From assembly GCA_002371265.1 (NCBI GenBank), contig DFGT01000023.1:1-21923 (forward strand): a DNA stretch of 21,923 nucleotides, written 5' to 3'. Position numbers and translations under genes: made by a program. This document shows, piece after piece, positions 9,174-17,900 of the stretch. A model generated the notes under the pieces. That model did not search any database and was not told where the DNA came from. It worked only from the letters and a program-made list of their open reading frames with translations. The stretch is from Bacteroidales bacterium UBA3743. Lineage in GTDB: Bacteria; Bacteroidota; Bacteroidia; Bacteroidales; Paludibacteraceae. Every line of letters starts with the position of its first letter. The stretch's first letter is position 1.

Positions 9174-9174
9174 A

Positions 9175-9219
9175 TTACAACACTTTTAGCTTTCCAGTCT
9201 TATCATTATCTGCGTCCTC
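9175..9219 (-). pseudogene. Possible 3' tail of an older hsdS
   Basis: In one minus-strand frame this stretch reads EDADNDKTGKLKVL and stops with TAA, one base before the abiH stub ATG. The intact HsdS ends VVTGKVKVV, so the TGKxKV ending and position before a stop are shared. The frame is closed by a stop immediately upstream (9220-9222), so only a short tail remains. The match is only six or seven residues and could be chance; its position between hsdS and the abiH stub is what makes it suggestive. Confidence 0.35.
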
Positions 9220-9240
9220 TCATTTTTTTTATTTTGCAAA

Positions 9241-9390
9241 TTTATCGAATCCCCCGAAATTTTTCAGACCATTTTATCAAATTCCCCAAAATTTTTCGAG
9301 TCATTTTATCGAATCCCCCGAAATTTTTCGAGCCATTTTATCGAATCCCCCGAAATTTTTCGAGCCATTTTATCAAATCCCCCAAAATTT
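9241..9390. repeat. 32-bp tandem repeat, about 4.7 copies, just after hsdS
   Basis: Units start at 9241, 9273, 9305, 9337 and 9369 (partial). Units three and four are identical; units two and five carry paired G-to-A changes; unit one has a variant end. On the transcribed (minus) strand each unit holds TCGAA near one end and TTCGA near the other, giving a 5-bp stem over a 13-base loop with a run of four or five Gs. In the variant units the stem survives mostly through G-U wobble. The array begins only a few bases after the hsdS stop codon. Thirty-two is not a multiple of three, so it does not encode a repeated peptide. It could be an attenuator, a terminator-like buffer or a recombination hotspot. 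Confidence 0.92.
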
Positions 9391-9395
9391 CACTC

Positions 9396-10745
9396 TCACA
9401 CCACCTTCACCTTTCCCGTCACTACCTCATTGATTATTATCTGCTTCCGCTCCTGGAGAAGAGTGGTTTGCTTGTTAGCTATACAAATTGCATCATCAAT
9501 TGGTTTACATTTATCTATAATGTAATAAGCAATTCCCTTTTGTACATTGATAGGAGGTACGGGGACTTTAAGCTTTTCCAAAGTTCGCATACCTATATTC
9601 TGTTGCGTTCCATAACTCCAACCTAATTGAACTTGTTGTTGATATAAAGTTGATTGCAATACATAAAACATGTAATCATAATACATAATACTCTCATCAC
9701 ACCGAAACACTGCTAATGGAGACCAAATTGTAAATATTCTATCGGTGTCAACAAGTGCGACTTTCCCAGTTGTTGCCCCAGACTTAATCATATAAATATC
9801 ATGCAATTTAGGGATATACTTTTTGCAGCATTCATTATAAAACTCTTTGGAAATATAACCTCGAATATGATCAAAGTCTATTCTACCATTACCACATGAA
9901 ACAGCCTCTGCTGAAACAAATGGTATTCCATCTTCATGTAACTGAGGAGTTTCATGAGGACCATCTGTTATTGGCATACTTAAGCAAAATAGTGTTTTTC
10001 TCACCTCCCAACCTTCTGGAATCTCCCCAATCCAATCCACACCGCTATCCTTCATGTTCACATTTGGATCGAGTCCTTTGGTGACGGCATTGTTGATGAT
10101 GATCTGCTTTCTCTCGTTCAGCAACTCTATCATCTTCTTCTGCTGGGCTATGGCAACGTCGATCTGGGTGGTGACGGAATCGAGATAAGAGGCTATGGCA
10201 TTCTGCTCGGAAAGAGGAGGAAGTATGCAAGGCATATTTTCAAACACATTTTGATACAAATGTGCTATAGTAGCTCCCGTCTGGGTGTAAATATTAAACT
10301 CTTTAAGAACATTTGAACAAAGCATCCAATATAGAAAACCCTGATTAAAATAAGTACCTTTCTGTTTTATTACAAATATTCCACTATTAAGACATGCTGG
10401 TTTATCCAAATTCGTCACTTTTGCGACTTTGCCAATGGTTCCATCTTTTGTAATAAGCATATCGCCATTGTTGAGTTGAATATATGGATCTTCGTCATAT
10501 CTTTCCTGACTAATCTGATAACACTTTGACCAGTTAATCTCAGAACCAATAAAATCTTGCCCTGTAACAAGATAAGCATAACTTGAATATTGAAATTCTT
10601 CAGAACGAAGGCCATTCCAACCTATTCGTCCCTTCAACGAACAACAGTACTTTAGAGTACGAGTCTCCCAATGGCTCGGAATTTCACCCAGCCATTTCAC
10701 ACCGCTATCTTTATATGAGCTATATTTTTCCATTACTTTAGTCAT
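9396..10745 (-). CDS. hsdS: Type I restriction-modification specificity subunit
   Basis: HsdS recognises the bipartite DNA target for the type I complex. The classic two-fold architecture is visible. A KDSGVKWLGEIPSHW entry segment (residues 12-26) leads into a first target-recognition domain. A central conserved helix follows from LPPLSEQNAIASYLD (175-189) to LLNERKQIIINNAV (208-221). A second entry segment, KDSGVDWIGEIPEGW (232-246), opens the second recognition domain, and a C-terminal helix repeats QERKQIIINEVV (431-442). Length 449 is normal. Its ATG lies inside the last codons of the upstream DUF1016 gene (8-base overlap), so the two are translationally coupled. A diverged copy of its first 27 codons lies at 11876-11957. 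The target sequence cannot be predicted from the recognition domains by eye. Confidence 0.95.
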   Translation of the reverse strand: MTKVMEKYSSYKDSGVKWLGEIPSHWETRTLKYCCSLKGRIGWNGLRSEEFQYSSYAYLVTGQDFIGSEINWSKCYQISQERYDEDPYIQLNNGDMLITKDGTIGKVAKVTNLDKPACLNSGIFVIKQKGTYFNQGFLYWMLCSNVLKEFNIYTQTGATIAHLYQNVFENMPCILPPLSEQNAIASYLDSVTTQIDVAIAQQKKMIELLNERKQIIINNAVTKGLDPNVNMKDSGVDWIGEIPEGWEVRKTLFCLSMPITDGPHETPQLHEDGIPFVSAEAVSCGNGRIDFDHIRGYISKEFYNECCKKYIPKLHDIYMIKSGATTGKVALVDTDRIFTIWSPLAVFRCDESIMYYDYMFYVLQSTLYQQQVQLGWSYGTQQNIGMRTLEKLKVPVPPINVQKGIAYYIIDKCKPIDDAICIANKQTTLLQERKQIIINEVVTGKVKVV

Positions 10746-10746
10746 T
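10665..10746 (-). repeat. Direct repeat, copy inside the 5' end of full hsdS
   Basis: These 82 bases match 11876-11957 with five mismatches by eye. The repeat covers the hsdS start codon and the next 26 codons. The copies lie 1211 bases apart and bracket the intact DUF1016 gene. Confidence 0.93.
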
Positions 10747-11853
10747 CTTTTCGTTTGTTCTTCTATCTAAAGCCGATTCAATTTCTGCAATAGTAGGCAC
10801 CATGCCATCTATCTTTTGAGGATAGAATCGTTCAAGCTCATATTCAGAGATAGCAATAGGCTGATTGCTCGACTCGAGTGCATACTTTGCCAAGGTCGCG
10901 TTTTTCTTTTTACATATCAGCAGACCTATTGTAGGATTATCTTCAGGTCGTTTCAGAAGATGGTTCACAGCAACAACATAGCCTCCTATCTGACCCATGT
11001 CGGGGAAATCAAAGTCATCAGTCTTTACCTCTATCGCCACATAGCATCTCAGATTTAGATGATAGAAAAGAAGGTCGATAAATTTCTCCTTTTCTCCTAT
11101 CTGCAAACGATATTCTTTTCCAACGTATGCAAAGCCTGTGCCCAACTCTATCAGAAAATCAACAATATTATGGAGTAAAGCATCCTTGAGTTTACGTTCA
11201 TTATAATGTTTAGTTATACCCGTAAAAGCAAAGTCGTAAGGATCTCGTGTTATCTCTTGAGCCAAGTCGCTCATCTCATTGGGCAACATCGTCTTGAAGT
11301 TGGAAATGGCTTTTCCTTCACGTTCATAGAGATTGGTATCTATCCAATTGAGCAAAACGCTGCGGCTCCATCCGTTCTCAATCGTCTTGCGAATGTAGAA
11401 GAGGGCCTTTGAAATGTCTCCTTTTACCTTGTCAATAATTAAAATGTGATGCCCCCAAGGAACAGAACATAAATTCTCAAGTATCGATGTTGTGAAATCT
11501 TCAGCAACTTGCTGAAAGTTTGATGTATCAGAATCTTCAGCAACTTGCTGAAGATTTGCATGCACTTGCGAATACAGCTCATATAATCGCTTTGTGTATC
11601 GGATGTTGTTTTCTGTCAAACCAGAAACTCCAGGTATTATCTTTCTTAAATCTTTACTCAGATTAGCATAAAATGACTTGCCGTATTGATTCTCTGCTTG
11701 TCGTTCAACGATGTCTTTGCCTAACTCCCAGTAAAATCTCAACATTTCGCTGTTGACTTTTACAGCAGCCCTAATCTGGCTCTGTCGGTAACGTCGACTG
11801 AGTTTTTCAATCCACTCTATGTATGATTTGTCTGTTATCGTAATCTTTTCCAT
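10738..11853 (-). CDS. DUF1016 (YhcG-type) PD-(D/E)XK nuclease-domain protein
   Basis: The protein has the two DUF1016 parts. The N-terminal helical domain contains YIEWIEKLSRRYRQSQIRAA and LRFYWELGKDI. The C-terminal half carries the nuclease fold, with FIDLLFY (Asp at 260 from this start) and AIEVKT (Glu275, Lys277), plus GQIGGYVVAVNH and TIGLLICKKKN. Members of this family are common next to type I restriction genes and Holliday-junction-type nucleases; the exact role is not settled. I chose the ATG at 11853; a TTG at 11871 would add six residues. Its end overlaps the hsdS start by eight bases. The region between the N-terminal domain and the VPWGHH motif contains a 12-residue tandem duplication (QQVAED twice). 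The gene lies between an hsdS stub and full hsdS. Confidence 0.9.
   Translation of the reverse strand: MEKITITDKSYIEWIEKLSRRYRQSQIRAAVKVNSEMLRFYWELGKDIVERQAENQYGKSFYANLSKDLRKIIPGVSGLTENNIRYTKRLYELYSQVHANLQQVAEDSDTSNFQQVAEDFTTSILENLCSVPWGHHILIIDKVKGDISKALFYIRKTIENGWSRSVLLNWIDTNLYEREGKAISNFKTMLPNEMSDLAQEITRDPYDFAFTGITKHYNERKLKDALLHNIVDFLIELGTGFAYVGKEYRLQIGEKEKFIDLLFYHLNLRCYVAIEVKTDDFDFPDMGQIGGYVVAVNHLLKRPEDNPTIGLLICKKKNATLAKYALESSNQPIAISEYELERFYPQKIDGMVPTIAEIESALDRRTNEKND
11498..11552. repeat. In-frame 36-bp tandem duplication carrying a palindrome, inside the DUF1016 gene
   Basis: The palindrome TTCAGCAACTTGCTGAA (8-bp arms, one central base) occurs at 11500-11516 and again at 11536-11552, a spacing of 36 bases or 12 codons. 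It encodes QQVAED twice. A change in copy number would keep the frame and alter the linker length. Confidence 0.9.
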
Positions 11854-11857
11854 GTTC

Positions 11858-11956
11858 TTATATTTTATCAAAAAACTCCCAATGGCTCGATATTTCTCCC
11901 AGCCATTTCACGCCGCTATCTTTATATGAACTATATTTTTCCATTACTTTAGTCAT
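11858..11956 (-). pseudogene. Truncated hsdS copy, 5' stub only
   Basis: From the ATG at 11956 the minus strand encodes 32 residues beginning MTKVMEKYSSYKDSGVKWLG, almost identical to full HsdS, with Ser for Pro in the following EISSHWE. Similarity ends abruptly at that point, and the frame closes at TAA (11858-11860), overlapping the start region of the intact DUF1016 gene. It lacks both target-recognition domains and cannot work as a specificity subunit. It looks like the beginning of an older hsdS left behind when the DUF1016-hsdS segment arrived. Confidence 0.9.
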
Positions 11957-11957
11957 T
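11876..11957 (-). repeat. Direct repeat, copy inside the hsdS stub
   Basis: This is the partner of 10665-10746, about 94% identical by eye. It ends exactly one base upstream of the stub's start codon, so almost all of the shared sequence is coding. Confidence 0.93.
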
Positions 11958-12018
11958 TTTCTGCCATTAAACCTTCATTCTCTTTACGCAAAAATTCAGT
12001 AATTTGTTCCTTGCTCAT
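11953..12018 (-). other. Very short open frame overlapping the hsdS stub start
   Basis: An ATG at 12018 opens a 21-codon frame (MSKEQITEFLRKENE...) whose TGA overlaps the ATG of the hsdS stub in an ATGA arrangement. The ATGA overlap is typical of translationally coupled operon genes. It may be the end of a lost gene, a leader peptide, or chance. No family is recognised. The rest of the gap, 12019-12076, holds no gene that I can support. Confidence 0.25.
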
Positions 12019-12076
12019 AGCATTGATGTTGCAATAACAGATTCCTGCGACACAATACAATTTTCAATTTGGCTAA

Positions 12077-12457
12077 TCACTGATTGGCTTTTTTCATCAT
12101 TCTGAATATTAGTTTCTTCATCTTGTGTAGCATTGCCTTGCGCAATGAGTTCTCTGGCTTTGCTTCCTCGCCTGTAATAAACTCCATGACGTATGTGTCA
12201 CGAAATATCTTTTCGGCCTGTGGAGCAATTTCTCGCACCATTGGTGCGAGTTTTATTGGAGACAAAATACTACGCTCATACATACAGCTAGTAATTTGAC
12301 GATCAAGTTCTCTTTTCTTGAGCCTTTCTTTAATGCAAAGGTCAATCAACGTGGTATTTGCCACATAGTAGAGATTACGCTGAGCTTTGCGTATCATATC
12401 AACAGCAACAGCAAAGTCGCCGACGTTATATTGTGTAGTAATTGTTTCTTTTGCCAT
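12077..12457 (-). pseudogene. Internally deleted and truncated DUF1016-family gene
   Basis: The 126-residue product looks like two separate pieces of a second DUF1016 protein joined in frame. Residues 13-40 (DFAVAVDMIRKAQRNLYY..., TTLIDL) match the family's N-terminal helices, where one expects an arginine-rich helix and NTELIDLYW. Residues 41-95 (CIKERLKKRELDRQITSCMY, then ERSILSP and FRDTYVMEFITG) match the later KRELERQI...FERxxLS and KDxYVxEFL motifs. About 80 residues between these blocks are missing, and so is the whole C-terminal PD-(D/E)XK nuclease. Residues 80-115 also align with the intact neighbour (RDPYDFAF..., LKDALLHNI). It starts 14 bases after hsdM. It may still be translated, but catalytic function is unlikely. 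The assignment rests on remembered family motifs, not on a search. Confidence 0.65.
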
Positions 12458-12471
12458 TGTCTTTGTATCTA

Positions 12472-14796
12472 TTACTTCAAATTAAATAACGACTTGATAA
12501 ATCCTTGGCTCTGCTCGTCAAGTGCAAGAATGTCCGCCTCATTCTCTTCAAGCGAACGGAGTGGGGCAGGCTTGTAGAAATACTTGTTGAAGCTGATCTC
12601 ACAGCCTATCTTGGTAGGTGGTAGGTTGATCCATGCGTCGTCGACATACGGACGGACTTCTCTCTGGAAATATTCGTAGATGTCTTCTTTCACCGGTATC
12701 TTCTCACTGTCACGAAGGTCACTGTCGGTCTCGTATTCGATATAAGTGTTTTTGTCGCCCTTTATATAGCCATAGTCCGCAAGCATATTCTCGTTAATGC
12801 CATATACACTCTCCAATTTCTCTATATCCTTGCTGTTGGCTTTGTGTATCTTCTTCACTACTGGCTCTGCATTAGGATCTGTTTCAGACATCGCCTTTGC
12901 TATTGAATTAAGTACAGAAGCTGACACCTTGATATCCAGACTCTTCGCTTTCTCCACAATCAAGTCGGAAAACTTATTGAAATTCATGTAGACTTCGGTG
13001 CCGATGGCATGCATAAGTGATTTTGCCACAAGCTGAAGATCGTTTCTCTCTTTCCATTTCTTCGGGTCGACGTGGATGGCGAGCTTCTTATCCGTCATCT
13101 TTATCTCATTCTCATTCAGATACTCCTTGATGTTCGGAATCTCTGAATCAAGTCCGTCAAACACTCGATTTCCGTAGGTCTGGTATAGCCATTTGCTCAT
13201 TTCCATATCAGAACTGTCGAACAGCATCTCATCTATCTTGAGAGCGTTGAACTGGCATTTCAGACGCAATGGTCGCTCGATTGTGACATTATAGTAGCGG
13301 AAATCATCACCGTCGAAGATCTTGGATCCAAGCTTTGTCTCTTCCGTCGCCTCTTGCTCCACGAAATCCATATACACCTTCAATATTGCGTCTCTGAACT
13401 GGTCTGAGATGGTGCAATTTCGTGATCCCTGATTCTTTCTCAATTTTTCAAAAGCCTGGGACGCATCAATAAGCTGCACTTTTCCCTTACGGCTCTCAGC
13501 CTTTTTATTTGTCAGGATCCATACGTATGTGGAGATGCCTGTATTATAAAAGATATTGTTAGGCAATTGGATGATCGCATCCACCAAATCATTCTCAATC
13601 AAGTAGCGACGGATATTGCTCTCACCGCTTCCCGCATCTCCGGTGAAAAGTGAAGATCCGTTATGGATGGAAGCCACTCGAGAGCCCTGAGGCTGAAGAT
13701 CAAGAGGTTTCATCTTGTCGACCTCCTCCAAAATAAATAGTAGCTGACCGTCGGATGTTCGTGGAGTACAGTCGAGTATCTCCTCGTCGCCAGCAAAATT
13801 AGTCAGAGGAAGTTCGAATCGGCTGTCGAGCAGAGCCTTGTCGTGATAAATTTTCTCTTTGTCTGTTTTCCACGATTTTCCGTAAGGAGGATTGGTCAGC
13901 ATATAGCCGAACGACTTGTCGGCGAATGAATCCTCTGTGATAGTGTTGCCAAGATGCATTCCGCTCGGATCCACGCCCTTGATGATAAGGTCGGACTTGC
14001 AGATAGCGTATGTTTCTGGGTTTATCTCCGTACCCGACAATTGTATAGCTGAATTTTTCACTCCGATTCCAAGCAAATACTCACGTCCTTCGGTGAGCAT
14101 ACCACCCGAACCGCAAGCAGGGTCATACAGAGAGATGATCTTAGGAAGATTATCCTTCACTGGCTCGAAAATAAGATGAGCGAGCAGGGAAATAGCATCA
14201 CGTGGAGTGAAGTGTTCACCAGCCTCCTCGTTGTTTTCCTCGTTAAATTTACGAAGCAGTTCCTCAAAGACGGTGCCCATGCCAATATTTGAAAGGGCAG
14301 GGAGGAGCAGACCATCAGGATCAGTAGCGTCCTTGTCTGTAAGATTGATACGGGGATCGGTGATACGCTCGATCATCGAGAGAAGACGGTCGTTGTCGGC
14401 AAGTTTCCTGGCTTTGTTGTAGTATTCGAAATTCTTTAGCACATCACGGACATTCTCACTATAGCCGTTCAGATACTCCACAAAATTATTGTAAAGCAGG
14501 TCGTTATTGTCTGTAGCCTGTGATTTCAGACGGTTCAATGTCCACTTGCTTGTATTGAAATAAGTCAGACCAGTGATATCGGTAAGGATGCCCTCATCCA
14601 AATCCTCCAAGCCACCGTTCTCCTTAATCTCTTCCTCTACCTCAGCTTTGGTAGGTTCTAGCAGAGCATCAAGCCTGCGAAGCACCACCATCGGTAGAAT
14701 TACATCACGATATTGACCACGAAGGAAAACATCACGTAAAACATCATCTGCGATATTCCAGATGAGCGAAACAATTTGGCTGTGGGAACTATCCAT
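12472..14796 (-). CDS. hsdM: Type I restriction-modification DNA methyltransferase subunit (N6-adenine)
   Basis: HsdM methylates adenine in the target sequence with S-adenosylmethionine and forms the core complex with HsdS. The N-terminal HsdM helical domain is visible (IWNIADDVLRD, then YRDVILPMVVLRRLDALLEP). The catalytic domain has GEHFTPRDAISLL near 193, the SAM-binding motif DPACGSGGM at 225-233, and the catalytic NPPYGKSW at 302-309. At 774 residues it belongs to the longer HsdM subgroup; the extra C-terminal 250 residues are largely helical. It is the first gene of the restriction locus, 154 bases downstream of the hybrid sensor gene. That gap holds a 12-bp inverted repeat and a heptamer repeat but no clear terminator, so the promoter is uncertain. 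Confidence 0.95.
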   Translation of the reverse strand: MDSSHSQIVSLIWNIADDVLRDVFLRGQYRDVILPMVVLRRLDALLEPTKAEVEEEIKENGGLEDLDEGILTDITGLTYFNTSKWTLNRLKSQATDNNDLLYNNFVEYLNGYSENVRDVLKNFEYYNKARKLADNDRLLSMIERITDPRINLTDKDATDPDGLLLPALSNIGMGTVFEELLRKFNEENNEEAGEHFTPRDAISLLAHLIFEPVKDNLPKIISLYDPACGSGGMLTEGREYLLGIGVKNSAIQLSGTEINPETYAICKSDLIIKGVDPSGMHLGNTITEDSFADKSFGYMLTNPPYGKSWKTDKEKIYHDKALLDSRFELPLTNFAGDEEILDCTPRTSDGQLLFILEEVDKMKPLDLQPQGSRVASIHNGSSLFTGDAGSGESNIRRYLIENDLVDAIIQLPNNIFYNTGISTYVWILTNKKAESRKGKVQLIDASQAFEKLRKNQGSRNCTISDQFRDAILKVYMDFVEQEATEETKLGSKIFDGDDFRYYNVTIERPLRLKCQFNALKIDEMLFDSSDMEMSKWLYQTYGNRVFDGLDSEIPNIKEYLNENEIKMTDKKLAIHVDPKKWKERNDLQLVAKSLMHAIGTEVYMNFNKFSDLIVEKAKSLDIKVSASVLNSIAKAMSETDPNAEPVVKKIHKANSKDIEKLESVYGINENMLADYGYIKGDKNTYIEYETDSDLRDSEKIPVKEDIYEYFQREVRPYVDDAWINLPPTKIGCEISFNKYFYKPAPLRSLEENEADILALDEQSQGFIKSLFNLK

Positions 14797-14801
14797 ATAT
14801 T

Positions 14802-14864
14802 AAAAGTCTGTCGGGTTTATTTTGTGTAAAATTATTGAAATTTTGCGAGAAACGAAAGACTTTT
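14802..14864. promoter_or_regulatory. Inverted repeat in the hsdM leader
   Basis: AAAAGTCTGTCG at 14802-14813 and CGAAAGACTTTT at 14853-14864 are inverted copies with one mismatch, separated by 39 bases. The pair lies just upstream of the hsdM ATG. It could be an operator for a regulator or fold in the leader RNA. No controller gene is seen in the window. Confidence 0.4.
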
Positions 14865-14914
14865 TGTATTTAAGCGACGATTAATACAGACTACGTAAAA
14901 TGTCATCCCCAACA

Positions 14915-14960
14915 ATTACGCATTACGCATTATGAATTATGAATTACGAATTACGAATTC
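14915..14960. repeat. 7-bp tandem repeat (ATTACGC/ATTATGA/ATTACGA) overlapping a stop codon
   Basis: Six heptamers occur in pairs (two ATTACGC, two ATTATGA, two ATTACGA) plus a partial unit. The last full unit supplies the stop codon of the hybrid sensor gene (TAA at 14951-14953 on the minus strand). A related set lies at 18972-18998. Confidence 0.85.
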
Positions 14961-17900
14961 CCTCTATACTCGCTCGGAGTCACTCCATATTTCGCCTTAA
15001 ACACTCGTGAGAAATATCTTTGGTCGGAAATACCAATCTCGATGGAGATCTGCTGGATATTCATATCCGTTGTCTTCATCAATTCCACGGCTTTACGTAG
15101 TCTGACATCACGGATCACTTCATTTGGAGTCAGACTGAAATATGTCTTGCACTTAGCGGATAGGGCAGTGCGTGAGATTTTCAACTTGTCGGCAAGAGTA
15201 TCCACCGTCGCATCGAAATCCGGAATGATCTCGGTAATGGCGTCGATAATTGAGCTCGCCTCACGCATGTCTGGCGAATCTGCGTCTTTCTTCTCCACCA
15301 CGATATCCTTGTCGGCCTCTATCAATGATTTCTGATAGAATCGCTGAAGCATCTCTCTTTCGGAAATGATGTTGGCTATCCTTGCTTTCAGATATGCCAT
15401 GCTGAACGGCTTGGTAATATAATCCGTCGCTCCGGTTTTCAACAGATCAAGTTTGCTCTGCATATCTGTCTTAGCTGTCAGCATCACCACAGGTATATGT
15501 GAAGTGTCGGCAAAACCTTTGACTTCGGCGCAATACTCCCGGCCATCCATATGCGGCATCATGATATCCGTTATCACCAGATCAGGCAAAAATTCCTTCG
15601 TCTTCTCAACTCCAATTCTGCCATCTTCCGCCTCGATCACAGTGTAGTCTGCAGACAAAGTATCGACTATGAAGCGTCGCAACTCCGCATTATCCTCATT
15701 GATAAGAATTGTGTAACTACCATGCGAATGGGTGCTTACAGTTTGTGTGGAAGTCTCGTCGTAAACATCTTTCTCCACATACGACGCATTGCTCATCGGA
15801 ATAGTCACTGTGAATTTCGAGCCCTTTCCTTTCTCGCTGTCGACGGTGATTTTTCCACCATGTTTGTCGACAATCTCCTTTACAATCGACAGTCCGATGC
15901 CTTTTCCGAGCTCCATATTATGGCTGTTTGTCATGAATCTGTTGAAGATCGACGACAACTCTTTTTTATCAATTCCACAGCCGTTGTCTGTGACTGTCAA
16001 AACCAGATTTGATCCGTCTGATGCCGCTCCGACGATGATATTTCCGTCGACAGGTGTGAACTTCATCGCATTCGACACAAGGTTGATCATTACCGTCTCC
16101 AACTTATCATAATCAGCGACGACAGGAGCATCACCAACATTATTCGCAAAAGATAGGGTTATATTTTTTTCTTGCGACTTTGTCTGGAATATCTTCGAAA
16201 GACTCTCAAAAATGTCTGAAATCTTAAACTTATTAAGATTAAGCTCAATATGATGGGATGAGAATTTGCTGAAATCAAGCAATTGGTCAATCATCTTCGT
16301 CATTCGCTGAGTATTCTTCCTCATCACACCAACCAGTTTTTGCTCGTCATCCGTAAGTGTCGGGCTTGAACTCAATTTCTCAATCGGAGCGGAGATCAGC
16401 GTCAATGGAGTGCGTATCTCATGAGAAATATCTGTGAAGAATCTCATTTTCTCCTCGCTCAATTCAGCGTCGAGCGCGATTTTAGTACGCAGACGATAGT
16501 AACGTGAATAAGCGAACATAATTCCCGCGACAACCGCACATAGCATCAGAAAATATAGGAGATAAGCCCAAGGAGTCTCCCAATTGGATGGTAAGACGGT
16601 GATATTCAATGTTCTTTCGTTACGACTCCAATTGCCATCACTGTTGGTGCATCTGATAGTCAGTTTATAATCGCCGTAGGGAATATTAGTGTAAGACGCT
16701 ACCGGCTCATTCGTATAAGTCCATTTGTCACTGAATGGATACAGACGGTAAGCGTAACGTACTTGTGTGCCGGAACGGTGGTCGGTGCTGGCAAAACGGA
16801 TAGAGAAATCTTTATTGTCGTGCTTCAGCTCTACATTGCTGACTGTATTGATGTCGTCCATATTTTCATCATCGTCTTCAGAGCTCTTCAAAAATCTGAA
16901 CTCCGACAAGATGATGGACGGATCGTATTCAATTTGGTTCAATTCGGATGTGTTGACTATATAAAAGCCTGAATTCGACGCAATTGTCACCATGTCTTTC
17001 GTATGACGCTTGATCGAATTACTACGCAGTACGGCTCCGTTGCCGAAGTTAAAATACTGTGTTTTGTCGTTCTTGCTGTTTATCACAACAAATGATTTCT
17101 GAGTCAAAACACATATTCTTGAATTCTTGGTAGGGAAGAGAGCCAACACGATCTCAGAATCCAACGGCTCTTTTATCAGATCCAGTTTTTGCAATTCCAG
17201 AGGCACACCGAGCATTCTGTCGCTTCCACAATAGTATATTCCTCCGCCGAAAGTGGAAATCCAAATTTTATGCTCGTCATCTTCCTTAATATCAGTAATA
17301 TATGAATACTGAAGATTTGTTGTTTCTGAATTATAGAAGAAAAATTTGATATCGCTTGGTTTGTTAAACTGATTGTCCAGCAAAGTTATACCGTCTGGAG
17401 AGCCCAACCATACGACACCCTGATAGTCTTCAAACAGACAATTTATCTTGAATAGAGTGGGAGGGTAGGAATATTTCCATTCATTCTCCATTGTGATGAA
17501 ACTATCCCTTGCGGATTCCACAAGCAGCATCAGACCTTTTCTCTCAGTCGCCACCCATATATTCTTGCGTGAATCCTCGAGTATATCCGTGACAATACAG
17601 TTTTTCTTCTCATATTTAGTCGTTTTGTATCTGTCACCGTCCTTTGTCACCCTGTAGACTCCGTTGTCGCCACCAAGCCACACACCTCCATGTCGGCTAA
17701 TTTCAATAGTGTTGATCTTGTCAAACTGAGTGTGGAAGGCTTCAGTCGTGCCATTCTCCGACAAAAAACGAATATTGTCATTCGGCGACATTATTGCGAC
17801 TTCCGAGCTCTGTAATGCGATCCAGATGTTGCCTTCCGAATCTGTGGCAGTGCACACAACGTCATTGAATGTAGAATAAGAATCAACAGTTGTGATATTC

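Noticed and set aside
9241..9390. CRISPR-like short repeat
   Set aside because: The 32-bp units are directly adjacent with no spacers.
9234..9626. 130-codon plus-strand frame across the 32-bp repeat and the hsdS 3' end
   Set aside because: It reads the repeat and antisense hsdS; the peptide (RIPRNF, KFPKIF motifs) is a by-product of the repeat.
10665..10690. Similarity of atggctcggaatttc in hsdS to part of the 32-bp repeat on the opposite strand
   Set aside because: The match is short, on opposite strands and of low complexity; chance is the simpler explanation.
9396..10745. Phase-variable hsdS inversion system
   Set aside because: No inverted hsdS copy and no recombinase gene are seen; the repeats are direct and contain only the 5' end.
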